Positions 27,829 to 41,763 of a stretch of DNA of 64,000 nt are shown here, in pieces. The notes under the pieces were generated by a model. It had not been told where the DNA came from, searched no databases, and saw nothing but the letters and a program-made list of their open reading frames with translations. This DNA is from Alkalibacterium subtropicum (GTDB taxonomy: Bacteria; Bacillota; Bacilli; Lactobacillales; Carnobacteriaceae_A): assembly GCF_900112455.1 (NCBI RefSeq), contig NZ_FOLT01000004.1, positions 93,981 through 157,980 of the forward strand. The letters run 5' to 3'. The translations under genes and the position numbers were made by a program. Each line of letters opens with the position of its first letter. Positions within the stretch are counted from its first letter, which is position 1.

Positions 27829-29295
27829 TTATTCTCCTCCTTTGAATGATGGTTTTTTCTCATGATGATCAGTAGCTTTTTCGTAGGCATATGCTGTTCG
27901 GTAAATCGTCTGTTCATCGAAATGCTTACCGATGATCTGCATCCCGATCGGCATGTCTTCAGAAAAGCCACATGGAATGGACAGTGACGGGACGCCTGCC
28001 AGATTGACTGGAACAGTTAACACGTCTGCCATATACATAGCCAGGGGATCATCGATTTTTCCGCCGATTTCAAAAGCTGTCGATGTCGTTGTCGGTGCGA
28101 CCAAAACGTCCACATCTTCAAAGGTCTTTTCAAAGTCCTGTCTGATCAGGGTACGGGCCTGCGCCGCTTTTTTGAAGTGGGCATCATAGAAACCGGAACT
28201 TAATGAGAATGTCCCAAGCATGATCCGACGTTTCACTTCCAGTCCGAAGCCTTCTGAACGGGATTTAACGTAAATGTCTTCTAGCGACCCGATGTTTTCT
28301 GAACGGTAGCCGTAGCGGATGCCGTCGAAACGCTGCAGGTTACTTGAGGCTTCTGAAGAAGCGATGATGTAATAAGCGGGAATACCATATTTGGAATGCG
28401 GCAGGCTGACTTCTACGATTTCAGCGCCCATCTCCTTATATAGTTCTAGTGCTGCACGTACCGATTCCACGATGGCGGTTTCTTTGGCATCTTCATGGAA
28501 GTATTCTTTCGGCACACCGATGCGCAGGCCTTTGACGCCTTCTTCGATTCCTTCTGTGAAATCGGGTGTGTCCCCGCGGTAAGATGTGCCATCTCTGTCA
28601 TCTGTTCCGCTGATGACGTTAAGTACCAGGGCATTATCCTTGACTGTACGGGTAAACGGTCCGATTTGATCCAAGCTTGATCCGAACGCAATGAGACCAT
28701 AGCGGGAAACGCGGCCGTAAGTCGGTTTCATACCTACAAGACCAGTGAAGGACGCTGGCTGTCTGATCGAGCCGCCCGTATCCGAACCAAGTGAGACCGG
28801 AATTTGACCGGCTGCAACCGCGGCTGCCGAGCCGCCGGACGAACCACCGGGAACTTTAGAGAGATCCCAAGGATTGCGTGTCACTTTCAGCGCAGAATTT
28901 TCCGTTGACCCGCCCATGGCAAATTCATCCAAGTTCAGCTTGCCGACAGAAATCATCCCCGCCTGCTTAAGTTTTTCAACGACCGTTGCGTCATAGACAG
29001 GAACGAATTCTTCCAGAATTTTCGAAGCCGCTGTTGTTCTGATTCCTTTGGTAGAGATGTTATCCTTGATCCCCACAGGCAGTCCACTCAGGACATTGTC
29101 AGGATCGATGCCTTGTTCATCAGCTTCTCGTGCCGCTGCCAGAGCTTCTTCTTTATTTAAAGTCAGAAACGCTCCGACCCTTTCATCCGTCTCTTCAATA
29201 TTTGCATAGACAGATTCCATCAGCTCGACGGCTGTCAATTCTTTGTTCACTAATTTTTCGTGCAACTCTTCTAAAGTATGAGCTAAAAAATTCAC
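27829..29295 (-). CDS. gatA: Asp/Glu-tRNA amidotransferase subunit A
   Basis: A 488-residue amidase-signature enzyme that releases ammonia from glutamine for GatB. The catalytic triad regions are visible: [13 protein letters not shown] (Lys), [17 protein letters not shown] (Ser cluster) and [16 protein letters not shown] (nucleophile Ser). Full length. Its start overlaps the gatC stop by one base, which keeps the subunits at equal amounts. Confidence 0.97.
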   Translation of the reverse strand: MNFLAHTLEELHEKLVNKELTAVELMESVYANIEETDERVGAFLTLNKEEALAAAREADEQGIDPDNVLSGLPVGIKDNISTKGIRTTAASKILEEFVPVYDATVVEKLKQAGMISVGKLNLDEFAMGGSTENSALKVTRNPWDLSKVPGGSSGGSAAAVAAGQIPVSLGSDTGGSIRQPASFTGLVGMKPTYGRVSRYGLIAFGSSLDQIGPFTRTVKDNALVLNVISGTDDRDGTSYRGDTPDFTEGIEEGVKGLRIGVPKEYFHEDAKETAIVESVRAALELYKEMGAEIVEVSLPHSKYGIPAYYIIASSEASSNLQRFDGIRYGYRSENIGSLEDIYVKSRSEGFGLEVKRRIMLGTFSLSSGFYDAHFKKAAQARTLIRQDFEKTFEDVDVLVAPTTTSTAFEIGGKIDDPLAMYMADVLTVPVNLAGVPSLSIPCGFSEDMPIGMQIIGKHFDEQTIYRTAYAYEKATDHHEKKPSFKGGE

Positions 29296-29600
29296 TACGC
29301 TTCACTCCCCCCGTTATCAAACATGGCAGGTACTTCAATGTAGCCATCTTTTCGTGTTTTAACGTTTTTGAACAGTGCTTCTCTGTCCGTTCCTTGTTGA
29401 ACCTTATCTTCTCTCCAGACATTCTTTTGAGGCAGACCGTGATACGTGCCTTCGACACCTTCTGTATCCAGTTCTTCCAGTTGTTCGACCATGTCGACGA
29501 TCCGATCCAGCTCTTTCGTGAATGTGTGAATGGATTCTTCTTCTATTTCAAGTTTTGCCAGTTTAGCCACTTGCTTGACTGTTTCTTCGTTAATAGCCAT
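29295..29600 (-). CDS. gatC: Asp/Glu-tRNA amidotransferase subunit C
   Basis: A 101-residue helical protein that wraps around GatA and GatB and holds them together. [16 protein letters not shown] and [24 protein letters not shown] are family hallmarks. AAAGGAAG lies before the ATG. First gene of gatCAB, 39 bases behind camS, so probably in one transcript with pcrA-ligA-camS. Confidence 0.95.
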   Translation of the reverse strand: MAINEETVKQVAKLAKLEIEEESIHTFTKELDRIVDMVEQLEELDTEGVEGTYHGLPQKNVWREDKVQQGTDREALFKNVKTRKDGYIEVPAMFDNGGSEA

Positions 29601-29639
29601 ATGATTCTTCCTTTCGTCTGTTTGACTGCGCTGCTGTCA

Positions 29640-30860
29640 TCAATTGAATATATACACATCATAATCTTCCTGATCAGCTTCCCGGTTCAGATAAGATTCC
29701 ATACCGTTCAGTGACTCCACATTTATCTGCGTCGATACATTGCCCGGCAGATAGGTTTGACCAGCTTCATTCAGGAATTGGGTGAAAGCAATGATCTCTC
29801 CTTTGCCGTAAAACTGAGTTGTAACGGTTATTTCCAGATTCATCAGCTGGTCCTCAATATAATGACCCAGGCCGGTCACGCCGCTGACATTCGGGAAAAA
29901 GCTTTCTACTTCTGACCTGAAGTTGGCAAAGTTGTTTCCTTCTGCACTCTGCATACCTTCCAGCGGGAACACGATGCGGTCTTCATTGATCATTGTCCAA
30001 TCCGACACCGATGCTTCTCCGTCTTCGACTAACCCTTCAGCGATAAAGGTGCCGGGAGCCAGATCGTCCTGTGTCGACTGTTCATACAAGCCGATCATTA
30101 CGGGAACATTTTCCAGTCCTTCGATATTTCTTATGCGGGAGGCCACCTCCTCGCCAATTCTCTGGCCTTCTTCAAGGACCTCTTCCCGGGAGATATCCTG
30201 CTGGTACACTGCCCCATACTGTTCGAGGCGGTAATAATCAACAGAATTCAGGGCCAGTCCTATGCTGACTCCAGCCAGTTCCAGACCATTGTCTGTCTGA
30301 ACATAAAAATTCTGTTCAAGGATCGAGTTCAAGACATTCGGTACACGCTCTTCACCCTCTTCGCTGTCAGCTTCTGGAGGATTGAGTCCCTGCATCTGTT
30401 CATCGATCTCTTCCGGTTCTGTGGTTTCTTCGCCATCCTCTTCATTTTCATTTTCTTGAGGAAGCTGTTCTCTTCTTAACCAGCTACTGACCAGGTCGGA
30501 AGACAGGTATTGACCTTCCTGGAAAAAATGGTTGTCTGTAGGGAAGTAGGTTTGGGAGTGGCGCATCAGGTCGATCTCGAACATGCGCATGTTAACACTG
30601 GAATTCAGACTGCGTGTGATCCCTCTGTTCTGACTCGGTGCATACGTCCCTTCCTCTGTGATGACGGGTCTGTAATAGTCCGCATCCACCTGTTCTTCTA
30701 TCGTGGTGACTTCATCTTCGTCCAGCTGGTTTACCATTTCTTCTGTCTGACTCTCTCCCTGACCTGGGCCATTTGGATCAGTACTGTCCGGGAAAGCACT
30801 GCAGGCCGCAAGAAACACAGCTTGAGCAATTACTAAACTGAGAACTGATTTCTTTTTCAC
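29640..30860 (-). CDS. camS: CamS family sex pheromone lipoprotein precursor
   Basis: A 406-residue lipoprotein. A signal peptide with lipobox (AVFLAACSAF, Cys20) is followed by an acidic linker, then the CamS domain (YYRPVITEEGTYAPSQNRGITRSLNSS, GVSIGLALNSVDYY, and the C-terminal IEDQLMNLEITVTTQFYGKGEI). In enterococci and staphylococci the cleaved signal peptide yields the cAM373-type pheromone; whether QAVFLAA is released here is unknown. The start is GTG. Its place between ligA and gatC is that of Bacillus YerH and of other Bacilli. Confidence 0.93.
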   Translation of the reverse strand: MKKKSVLSLVIAQAVFLAACSAFPDSTDPNGPGQGESQTEEMVNQLDEDEVTTIEEQVDADYYRPVITEEGTYAPSQNRGITRSLNSSVNMRMFEIDLMRHSQTYFPTDNHFFQEGQYLSSDLVSSWLRREQLPQENENEEDGEETTEPEEIDEQMQGLNPPEADSEEGEERVPNVLNSILEQNFYVQTDNGLELAGVSIGLALNSVDYYRLEQYGAVYQQDISREEVLEEGQRIGEEVASRIRNIEGLENVPVMIGLYEQSTQDDLAPGTFIAEGLVEDGEASVSDWTMINEDRIVFPLEGMQSAEGNNFANFRSEVESFFPNVSGVTGLGHYIEDQLMNLEITVTTQFYGKGEIIAFTQFLNEAGQTYLPGNVSTQINVESLNGMESYLNREADQEDYDVYIFN

Positions 30861-30882
30861 TTGTTCTCACTCTCTATTCTAA

Positions 30883-35170
<4,288 letters not shown>

Positions 35171-35196
35171 CCTTTCAGGTGTTCATACATTGTTTT

Positions 35197-35205
35197 ATTA
35201 TAACA
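35197..35205 (-). promoter_or_regulatory. Extended -10 promoter of pcrA
   Basis: On the minus strand TGTTATAAT: a TG two bases before a perfect TATAAT. No good -35 box is needed for such promoters and none is seen. Confidence 0.5.
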
Positions 35206-35430
35206 GAAAACGATGCTCTCTTTCCATACATCTTGTCAGAGATTATACGCCACAACTGTGTGTCTTTCAGCTTTTCTGCTGTTGTTGAATAGTTTAGAAG
35301 CAAGGAACTCTTGCCCAGGTCAAAAAAGCATGTTTGCCGCAGCATACATGCTTTCCCCATTCATCAGTATCTTTGATAACTTTAATAGTACCCACTCATA
35401 CGATAGATGTCCTCTGAGCAGGTTTATTGT

Positions 35431-35610
35431 ACCGCACATTCGCATCACTCAAACCGGAATGGTCGCGAGCACGTCCAGTGAAGGCGTCATCGGCATCACT
35501 CACCCGGGATTTTCCGCGAGCACGTCCTTTGTGCCGCTCATTGGCTTCACCCAAACCAGAATGGTCGCGAGTACGTCCAATGAAGGCGTCATGGGCATCA
35601 CTCACCCGTC
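35431..35610. repeat. 51-bp tandem repeat array, first locus
   Basis: Three full units at 35458-35508, 35509-35559 and 35560-35610, preceded by a partial unit from 35431. Units 1 and 3 are close copies; unit 2 and the partial unit form a second variant, so two types alternate. The core GTCGCGAGTACGTCCAATGA recurs, inverted and with one change, at the right edge of the window (63898-64000). Being 51 bases long, a unit is open as 17 codons in several frames, but no start with a ribosome binding site supports translation. The rest of 35171-35747 holds only the pcrA promoter and the GntR terminator. Confidence 0.85.
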
Positions 35611-35723
35611 ATTCACTTTTAGTGAACTAAATAGATCCCTCTATTCAGACCTTTCATAAGCTTTCAGTACTACATACCTAAAAACTTTTCTAGTATGAAG
35701 GAGAAAAATCTCAGATTTTTTAT

Positions 35724-35749
35724 CAAAAAAGTCGACACAGGGTCGACTT
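35724..35749 (-). terminator. Terminator of the UPF0316-PurK-GntR operon
   Basis: AAGTCGAC and GTCGACTT form a perfect eight-base stem with a five-base loop, followed on the minus strand by six T. The stem overlaps the GntR stop codon. Confidence 0.75.
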
Positions 35750-36398
35750 AGTCATCTATGCCTTGAATGAGGTTGATGAGGATCTGGTTGAGCAGTATCC
35801 GAATCTCCCGTCTGGCATAGGTATAATTATTATCGTTGAGCCATTCGATCAGTTTAGCGTAGTGTGTCACCTTCATCGCACGGCTTTTTTTGAAGATGAT
35901 CGGGGTCTGACTGGAATCCTGATACAGACTCAGCATCGTCTCGATTACTCGCTCGTTCATATATCTGTTCGAGTGATAAGCGAGCAGCAGGCGCCAGAAC
36001 TTAATTTCCAATGCCTCAAAATCATCTGACTTCAAGGAAACGGTCTCTTTCAAGTCATCCATCAGATCAGTCAGCGGCACAGTATCGACTGTCACTTCAT
36101 CAAGTTGCAGCGTATAAAAGATGTGCTGGAGCAAGGCTTCCAGAAAATAGATCCGTTCCTTACGCTGATTCAAATCCAAAGAGATGTCTCCGACAAACAC
36201 TCCCTTATTCGGAATCCGGTAAACATAACCTTCTTCGATTAGCCGATTCAACGCACGCCTTACCGGTGTTCGACTGATTTCCAGCTGTCTGGAGATATCC
36301 AGCTCTTTCAACTGCTTGCCTTTTGTCCAATTAGCTTCTTTCATCTGACTGATCATAAAGGTATAGGCTTTCGCTTCCATCTTATTCATTTTTTTCAT
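35748..36398 (-). CDS. GntR family transcriptional regulator
   Basis: A 216-residue protein. Residues 1-70 are a GntR winged helix (QLKELDISRQLEISRTPVRRALNRLIEEGYVYRIPNKGVFV); the remaining 145 residues are all-helical, like an FCD-type ligand domain, though the His metal ligands are not obvious. It is the last gene of a run with a PurK-like and a UPF0316 gene (15 and 13 bases between genes), so it may control that operon. The effector is unknown. Confidence 0.88.
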   Translation of the reverse strand: MKKMNKMEAKAYTFMISQMKEANWTKGKQLKELDISRQLEISRTPVRRALNRLIEEGYVYRIPNKGVFVGDISLDLNQRKERIYFLEALLQHIFYTLQLDEVTVDTVPLTDLMDDLKETVSLKSDDFEALEIKFWRLLLAYHSNRYMNERVIETMLSLYQDSSQTPIIFKKSRAMKVTHYAKLIEWLNDNNYTYARREIRILLNQILINLIQGIDD

Positions 36399-36413
36399 TG
36401 AGGCATCCTTTAC

Positions 36414-37535
36414 TTAATCAAAGATATTTGACATTTGTTCGAGTGTCTTTTTCAGCTGTTTTGTCGGAACAACGATATGCCCGAATTCCTCTGCATCCAG
36501 ACCGGTCTCATTGTCGTAGAAAGTGAACAGCCAGTCCGGTTTGATCTGTGCCTGAGTATAGGCCAGATCCTTTTCATCTGTTCGGATCACTTTCATGACT
36601 ATCGTATCGTGCACTCTGTCTGTCACTCGGACAGGCCAGCCTGTCACTGCCTTGATCAGCGCTTCATATTGGGAAAAATGAGGGTAATTGAATGTATAGT
36701 GAAAGGCACGATGCGGGTGGGCGACGATCTCATTGACATAGAGCGCTCCGCTCCCAGTCGAGAATATCTCAATTGCCATCACACCGACAAAATCAAGCTC
36801 TTCTGCAATCACTTGACCAATACGTTTGATTTCCTGTTCCACTTCGCCTTTCAGCTCTGCTGGAGCAATCGCCTGATGAAACACATCATCTCTATACTTC
36901 ATTTCTGTTATGGCGAATGAAGACACGTCTCCCTGGCTGTTTTTAACCAGAGCAAGACAGACCTCTTTTTCAGATGGGATCCAGGCTTCAAGAACGCATG
37001 TCCCCTGTGAAAGAAACCGTTCGGAAGCATCAATATCCTCTTCGCTGAACAGGACGTGGTGTGCTTTAAAGCGTTCATCTGTACTGTTAGATTTTAGGAC
37101 ACAGGGAAATCCGATGCTATTCACGGCTTCTCTGATATCATCCATGGAGATGATCGTGGCAAACGGGGCAATGTTCACCCGCACGGATTCCAGAAAGGCT
37201 TTCTGAAGCATTCGATCCTGAGAGACAGCCAGCAGTTCTTCTCCCTGTGGTACGGGCACTGTGCGTGTGATGTTCTCAACGAGTCGTGAAGGAAACGCAT
37301 CAGATTCGTATACAATAACATCACTTTTCATCGCCATATCCAGACATGCCGGTTCATCTGACAGGTCAGCCTTAATATGCCAGTCAGCAACACCTGCAGC
37401 CAGACAATTTTCGCTCGGATCGAGTACACCTGCGTGGTAGCCCAGTTGTTTGGCTGAAAGGACCAGGAGACGGGCGACACTGCCCCCACCGATTACACCT
37501 ATTGTACTGCCGGGTTTTATCCAATTTGTCATCAT
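36414..37535 (-). CDS. PurK-like ATP-grasp protein
   Basis: A 373-residue protein with the layout of N5-CAIR synthase PurK: a Rossmann-type start (TIGVIGGGSVARLLVLSAKQLGY), LDPSENCLAAGVAD, ATP-grasp core (FPCVLKSNS, EDI...FLSQGTCVLEAWIPSEKEVCLAL, GVMAIEIFSTGSGALYVNEI) and a C-terminal cap. In true PurK the last core motif is NEIAPRPHNSGHYT; here it is NEIVAHPHRAFHYT, changed at residues near the substrate. No purE or other purine gene is nearby. It may be a PurK paralogue acting on another carboxylate. GGAG lies six bases before the ATG. Confidence 0.8.
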   Translation of the reverse strand: MMTNWIKPGSTIGVIGGGSVARLLVLSAKQLGYHAGVLDPSENCLAAGVADWHIKADLSDEPACLDMAMKSDVIVYESDAFPSRLVENITRTVPVPQGEELLAVSQDRMLQKAFLESVRVNIAPFATIISMDDIREAVNSIGFPCVLKSNSTDERFKAHHVLFSEEDIDASERFLSQGTCVLEAWIPSEKEVCLALVKNSQGDVSSFAITEMKYRDDVFHQAIAPAELKGEVEQEIKRIGQVIAEELDFVGVMAIEIFSTGSGALYVNEIVAHPHRAFHYTFNYPHFSQYEALIKAVTGWPVRVTDRVHDTIVMKVIRTDEKDLAYTQAQIKPDWLFTFYDNETGLDAEEFGHIVVPTKQLKKTLEQMSNIFD

Positions 37536-37548
37536 TCGTCACTCCATC

Positions 37549-38124
37549 TTATAGTTCGGTAAACGGATTCTCCTGCGGATTGTTTTTGACCTGTTTTTTA
37601 TTTTTCTTCATTCTCTTTGTCCAGAAGCCGCCATTGATATATCTCGGTTCATAGGAAATCATGAAGGCCTTGGGTTCTATTTCATGAATCAGTTTGTACA
37701 GTGATCTTTCATTTGAGCGTGGGGTCAGGATCTCAAGCACGTAACGGCTGCCTTCTCTCCCATGGGCCTGAGTGATCGTCACACCAAAGCCTTCGCCTCG
37801 AAGCTTTTCTGCCACTTCCCAGCCATTTTCAGGTACGATCGTCGTGACCAGGATATGTCCCAGGGCCAGTTTATCTTCAATTTTCATGCCAGCATAGATG
37901 CCCGCCCCAAAACCGACGGCATAAGCAATGATATTCGCCACATTATCCAGATTATCCAGCACCAGTCCCAGCCCGACAACGTAAATGGCCACTTCGACCA
38001 TGGCTATGAACGGGGCCGCCAACTGATAACCTTTCATCGTCAGCATCATTCTAAGCGTATTTAATGTGACATAAACCACATTGATCAACAAAATCGTTAC
38101 AATTATTCCCCAGTTAAACTCCAC
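37549..38124 (-). CDS. UPF0316 (DUF2179) membrane protein, YebE-like
   Basis: A 191-residue protein with three membrane helices (INVVYVTLNTLRMMLTMKGY, then two more) and a C-terminal DUF2179 domain (EVAEKLRGEGFGVTITQAHGREGSRYVLEILTPRSNE). The function of the family is unknown. The start is GTG at 38124, with AGGAG seven bases upstream; a longer frame to 38184 lacks a site. In Bacillus subtilis its counterpart yebE lies just before the purine operon. Here it is followed directly by the PurK-like gene. Confidence 0.88.
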   Translation of the reverse strand: MEFNWGIIVTILLINVVYVTLNTLRMMLTMKGYQLAAPFIAMVEVAIYVVGLGLVLDNLDNVANIIAYAVGFGAGIYAGMKIEDKLALGHILVTTIVPENGWEVAEKLRGEGFGVTITQAHGREGSRYVLEILTPRSNERSLYKLIHEIEPKAFMISYEPRYINGGFWTKRMKKNKKQVKNNPQENPFTEL

Positions 38125-38171
38125 TTTATCTCTCCTAAAATTAAAAATTGATTCTGCGTAAATATGCAACA

Positions 38172-38205
38172 AGGGCTGAGACAATATAACGCCTGTCTCA
38201 GCCTT
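38172..38205 (-). terminator. Probable terminator of the CNNM gene
   Basis: GGCTGAGACA and TGTCTCAGCC form a perfect ten-base stem with a ten-base loop; the T tract is weak. Confidence 0.5.
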
Positions 38206-38235
38206 CGTCTATAAGAGTACAGGTCGATCCGCTGT

Positions 38236-39585
38236 TTACTCCTGCTCGTTTTCAGTTGTCTCTTCAGTATTTTCTTCCTGATGCTTTTTGACGATCAGCG
38301 TAGATATCCTCGAGCCTTCCATTTTATCAACGGTCAGACACAAGTCATCTACTCGGATGTACGCCTTCTCTGATTCTCCCGGGATGCTTCCAAATTCAGT
38401 GATAAAGTAGCCGGCGATCGTATCCACATCTTCAGAATCGATCGACATGTCAAAGTAGTCGTTGAATTTGTCCAGTGGCGTCGCTCCATCTACACTATAA
38501 ATAAAGTCGTCGATTTGTTCAATCAAATTGTTTGATTCATCATACTCATCGTCGATTTCTCCGACGATTTCTTCAAGCAGGTCTTCAAGGGTAACGATCC
38601 CCACGACTCCGCCATATTCATCGTTCAAAATAGCCATCTGATTCTGCGTCTTTTTCATCTGAAAGATCAGGTCATCGATAAAAATCGTTTCAGGAACAAA
38701 TAAAGGACGGTTGCTGATTTCTTTTAGATCGATCGAATACAACGGTTTATGTTTAGAAGCCTGCAGCAGGTTTTTAACATGAACAATGCCAAGGATGTTA
38801 TCTTTATCTTCAAAATATAATGGGACACGTGAATGAGGCGTTTCTAGCATGGCCTCGATATTTTCTTCATTTGGATCGTCATAATCGAGCATGAATGCAT
38901 CTGTGCGCGGTACCATGACTTCACGGGCGATTTTATTGTCCAGAGACAGGACTCCCTTCAGCATGGAAAATTCATCGATATCGATGACTTCGTGCTGATG
39001 ACTGTGTTCAATGAACGAACGGAATTCATCTCGCGTGATGGTCTCGTCATTCGCCGTAAAATCAATCGGCAGGAGGTGTTTCATTCCTCTGACTGTGACG
39101 TTCACTAACCATACAATGGGAACCGATAAATATCTGAGTCCTAAAACCATCCCTGATAATTTCATTGCTATCTCATCCGGATTCTGTTTTGCTATCGCTT
39201 TAGGAAGCTTTTCACCAAATGACAAAAGTAAATATGTCAGTACGATCGCACTAACGGTCAGACTGAATACTTGTGAAGAAAGAATCGGATTTTCAAATGA
39301 ATCGAATAGACGCAACATCACTATCGCAGACATACCGCTGGTAAATAATGCGGAAAGTGATATGCCCACTTGAATCGTGGTCAAAAATTCATCTGCATTG
39401 TCTAAGATACGCAGGATCCGCTTGGCTTTCTTACTCCCATCCAGGGATTCTTCCATCATTCTGTTTGGATTAATAGATATCATAGCCATTTCTGCGGCTG
39501 AAAAAAATCCGTGCAATACAATTAAACCGATAATAACTACTAGTGGCCCAATAAAGGGCTGTATACTCCAGGGGTCGCTGTTCAT
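38236..39585 (-). CDS. CNNM/CorC family membrane protein (hemolysin-C type)
   Basis: A 449-residue protein. The N-terminal CNNM transmembrane domain (to about 190) has SAAEMAMISINPNRM, typical of the family; two CBS domains follow (VMVPRTDAFMLD, VPLYFEDKDNILGIVHVKN, MAILNDEYGGVVGIVTLEDLLEEIVGEIDDEYD), then a CorC/HlyC domain. Relatives such as YhdP and MpfA export magnesium or support magnesium homeostasis; some are linked to salt or other stress. The start at 39585 has AAAAGGAG eight bases upstream. Confidence 0.92.
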   Translation of the reverse strand: MNSDPWSIQPFIGPLVVIIGLIVLHGFFSAAEMAMISINPNRMMEESLDGSKKAKRILRILDNADEFLTTIQVGISLSALFTSGMSAIVMLRLFDSFENPILSSQVFSLTVSAIVLTYLLLSFGEKLPKAIAKQNPDEIAMKLSGMVLGLRYLSVPIVWLVNVTVRGMKHLLPIDFTANDETITRDEFRSFIEHSHQHEVIDIDEFSMLKGVLSLDNKIAREVMVPRTDAFMLDYDDPNEENIEAMLETPHSRVPLYFEDKDNILGIVHVKNLLQASKHKPLYSIDLKEISNRPLFVPETIFIDDLIFQMKKTQNQMAILNDEYGGVVGIVTLEDLLEEIVGEIDDEYDESNNLIEQIDDFIYSVDGATPLDKFNDYFDMSIDSEDVDTIAGYFITEFGSIPGESEKAYIRVDDLCLTVDKMEGSRISTLIVKKHQEENTEETTENEQE

Positions 39586-39683
39586 AACTTGTCTCCTTTT
39601 AAAATTCCGATCATATAAAAACACAGTCACTATATCATATAAATCTATTCCTTACAATGCTTTTTTCAGTCCGTTTGAGCTCC

Positions 39684-41741
39684 TTATTCCAACAGGCCCG
39701 GGACGGATGAAAAGAACGGGACGAAACGGTCGATAACATCACCGCTTTTTTGCCCTTCGAGAGACCCTACGAATGAGTAAGACATCTTTTCTTCATCGAA
39801 AACATATAAAAAGCCATTGGTCTCATTTTCTTCCTCGCCGCCGATTTCCGCTGTACCCGTCTTGGCACCGACAGCATAGTCCAGCTGGTCCAGCGCATGT
39901 GATGTCCCGTTCGGGTCTGTTACTGCTTCTAAAAGCAGCTCCCTCACAAGTTCAGCGTTTTCAGCAGAAACTATTCCTTCAGCGCTATCACCTTCCGCTT
40001 CCTTCAGAAGCTTAGGATAGACGAGTGTGCCCTCATTGAGAATTGGCGAATAGAAAACCTGCTGATGAATGGTATTCATAAGTATCTCCCCTTGGCCATA
40101 AGCGGTGTCGGCAAGCAAGGTGATTTCGTCGATGCGATCATTGTTTGCCAGCTGAGCCGGGTTCATTGTCAACGGCAGTTCGAACGATTCTCCAAACGGA
40201 AACTGAGATAATCCTTCAACAAAATCCTCTGTCCCCATTTCAAAAGCTTCCATCGCAAAGAAAATATTGTCCGAATACACCAGTGCATCCTTTAAATCCA
40301 CTTCTGTGACCGAGTCATTGACACGAGTGATTTCTCTGTCTCCAAAGGCAGCCGTTTCCGGGGACCAGCTGAGGCCTTCGATCGTATTCACTTTGTCAGG
40401 CGTTGTCGTCCCTGATTCCAGCAGCACGAGGGAAGATAAGATCTTAAAGGTCGATCCCGGTGCATAGCGGGCTGTGAAACGATTCAGAAAAGGCTGGTCT
40501 TCGTCTTGATTGTAGGCATTAAACTCTTCCAGAGAGATCCCCCGTGCAAAGAGCTGCGGATCATAAGAAGGCGAGCTTACCAGTGCCAGGAGTTCTCCGC
40601 TTTCCGGATCCATAAGGGATGCGGATCCAGGCTCTGAGTCGAAGGCGGCAAACAGCTCTGACTGGACAGCACTGCTGATCGTCAGGGTCAGTGACTCGCC
40701 GTCTTGTTTTTCTCTCTCGACGATGACCTCTTTCACTTCTCCTTCACTGTCAACAAGGGCGATCTGTCCCCCCATATCACCACGCAGTTCCTGATCGAAC
40801 CGGTATTCCAGACCGCCTTTACCGATGACCTGCCCCGACTGCAGCTTTGGATCGTTCTCAATATCTTCAGCTGAAACATCGCCCACATAGCCGGTCAAGT
40901 GAGCAGCTGCCTCCCCTAAGGGATAAAGCCGGTCGGTCGTCTGCTGGTACAACACCCCCGGGACCTCAGGTGTTTCACCGACATCGACGACTTTAAACGG
41001 AACAAGGCTCTCTTCTGTTACCCAATTCTGACTAAGTAAACGTTCAAGTGTGGGCACAGAAACGTCAAACGTTTCACTAATTTCAGCTAGACGTTCCTCC
41101 CGCTGGTCTCCTTCGCCTAAGACAGCAGGATACAGGCCTGCATCATAGGCCTTTCCCTCACCAGCCAGCATATTTCCATCTCGGTCATAGATTGAACCGC
41201 GCATCGGCTCAGTGTAGGAAAGACTCACAGTATCGCCTTCCTCCATATTGGGAAGGAAAAGTGAATGGTCCCATTGAACGGCTTTAGCTTCCTCTGTTTC
41301 ACTGATTTCTGCCTGATAAGCCATCATTTCTGTCTCACCCAAAACAGTCGTCATTAAAGTGGTGTATCGGAACGCGTAAGTATCTGCTTCTTCATCGTAA
41401 AGGATCTCGCGATCCGTTATATCGAGTGTGTCAACGCCAATGGCCTGAAAAACCGTTTCGTATCTTTCAGCCAGTTCCTGGCGCGTGTAGCCTTCTGCTG
41501 AAACCAATCCTTCTGAAAGGGTGTCCACATACTCTTTAAAACGTGTGGAAGCCTTGGCATCCAGGTACTCGTCCACCAGACCTTCAATCTCTTCACGCCG
41601 CTCTAAAGCCAGCTGCTCCTCCTGCCAGTTTCGGTAGTAGAAATAGCCGCTGATACTTATGAGAATGAACACAGCGATACCCGCTGCTATCCCGAACACT
41701 TTCCTGTTCGATGCCTTCCACTGCTTCCTGCTGTTTTTCAC
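39684..41741 (-). CDS. Class B penicillin-binding protein with MecA-type N-terminal domain
   Basis: A 685-residue transpeptidase. A short cytoplasmic tail and one membrane helix (FGIAAGIAVFILISISGYFYY) are followed by an NTF2-like MecA_N domain (about 45-150), a dimerisation domain (MRGSIYDRDGNMLA, TGYVGDVSAEDIE) and the transpeptidase domain with STFK (PGSTFKILSS), SDN and KTG (VGAKTGTAEIGG). This layout is that of PBP2a of Staphylococcus and low-affinity PBP5 of Enterococcus, so low beta-lactam affinity is possible but not shown. The start is GTG. It ends an operon with the TIM-barrel and glucosaminidase genes. Confidence 0.92.
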   Translation of the reverse strand: MKNSRKQWKASNRKVFGIAAGIAVFILISISGYFYYRNWQEEQLALERREEIEGLVDEYLDAKASTRFKEYVDTLSEGLVSAEGYTRQELAERYETVFQAIGVDTLDITDREILYDEEADTYAFRYTTLMTTVLGETEMMAYQAEISETEEAKAVQWDHSLFLPNMEEGDTVSLSYTEPMRGSIYDRDGNMLAGEGKAYDAGLYPAVLGEGDQREERLAEISETFDVSVPTLERLLSQNWVTEESLVPFKVVDVGETPEVPGVLYQQTTDRLYPLGEAAAHLTGYVGDVSAEDIENDPKLQSGQVIGKGGLEYRFDQELRGDMGGQIALVDSEGEVKEVIVEREKQDGESLTLTISSAVQSELFAAFDSEPGSASLMDPESGELLALVSSPSYDPQLFARGISLEEFNAYNQDEDQPFLNRFTARYAPGSTFKILSSLVLLESGTTTPDKVNTIEGLSWSPETAAFGDREITRVNDSVTEVDLKDALVYSDNIFFAMEAFEMGTEDFVEGLSQFPFGESFELPLTMNPAQLANNDRIDEITLLADTAYGQGEILMNTIHQQVFYSPILNEGTLVYPKLLKEAEGDSAEGIVSAENAELVRELLLEAVTDPNGTSHALDQLDYAVGAKTGTAEIGGEEENETNGFLYVFDEEKMSYSFVGSLEGQKSGDVIDRFVPFFSSVPGLLE

Positions 41742-41763
41742 GTCATCGACTCCTTATCATTAG

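Noticed and set aside
35396..35605. Minus-strand open frame reading RDHSG-type 17-residue repeats
   Set aside because: It lies wholly in the 51-bp repeat array, has no ribosome binding site, and several other frames are also open because the unit length is a multiple of three.
35431..35610. CRISPR array
   Set aside because: Units are joined without unique spacers and differ from one another; no cas genes are near. The same holds for the 52-bp array.
35213..35659. Plus-strand open frame of 148 codons across the same array
   Set aside because: No ribosome binding site or recognised domain; its coding look comes from the repeat and the pcrA promoter region.
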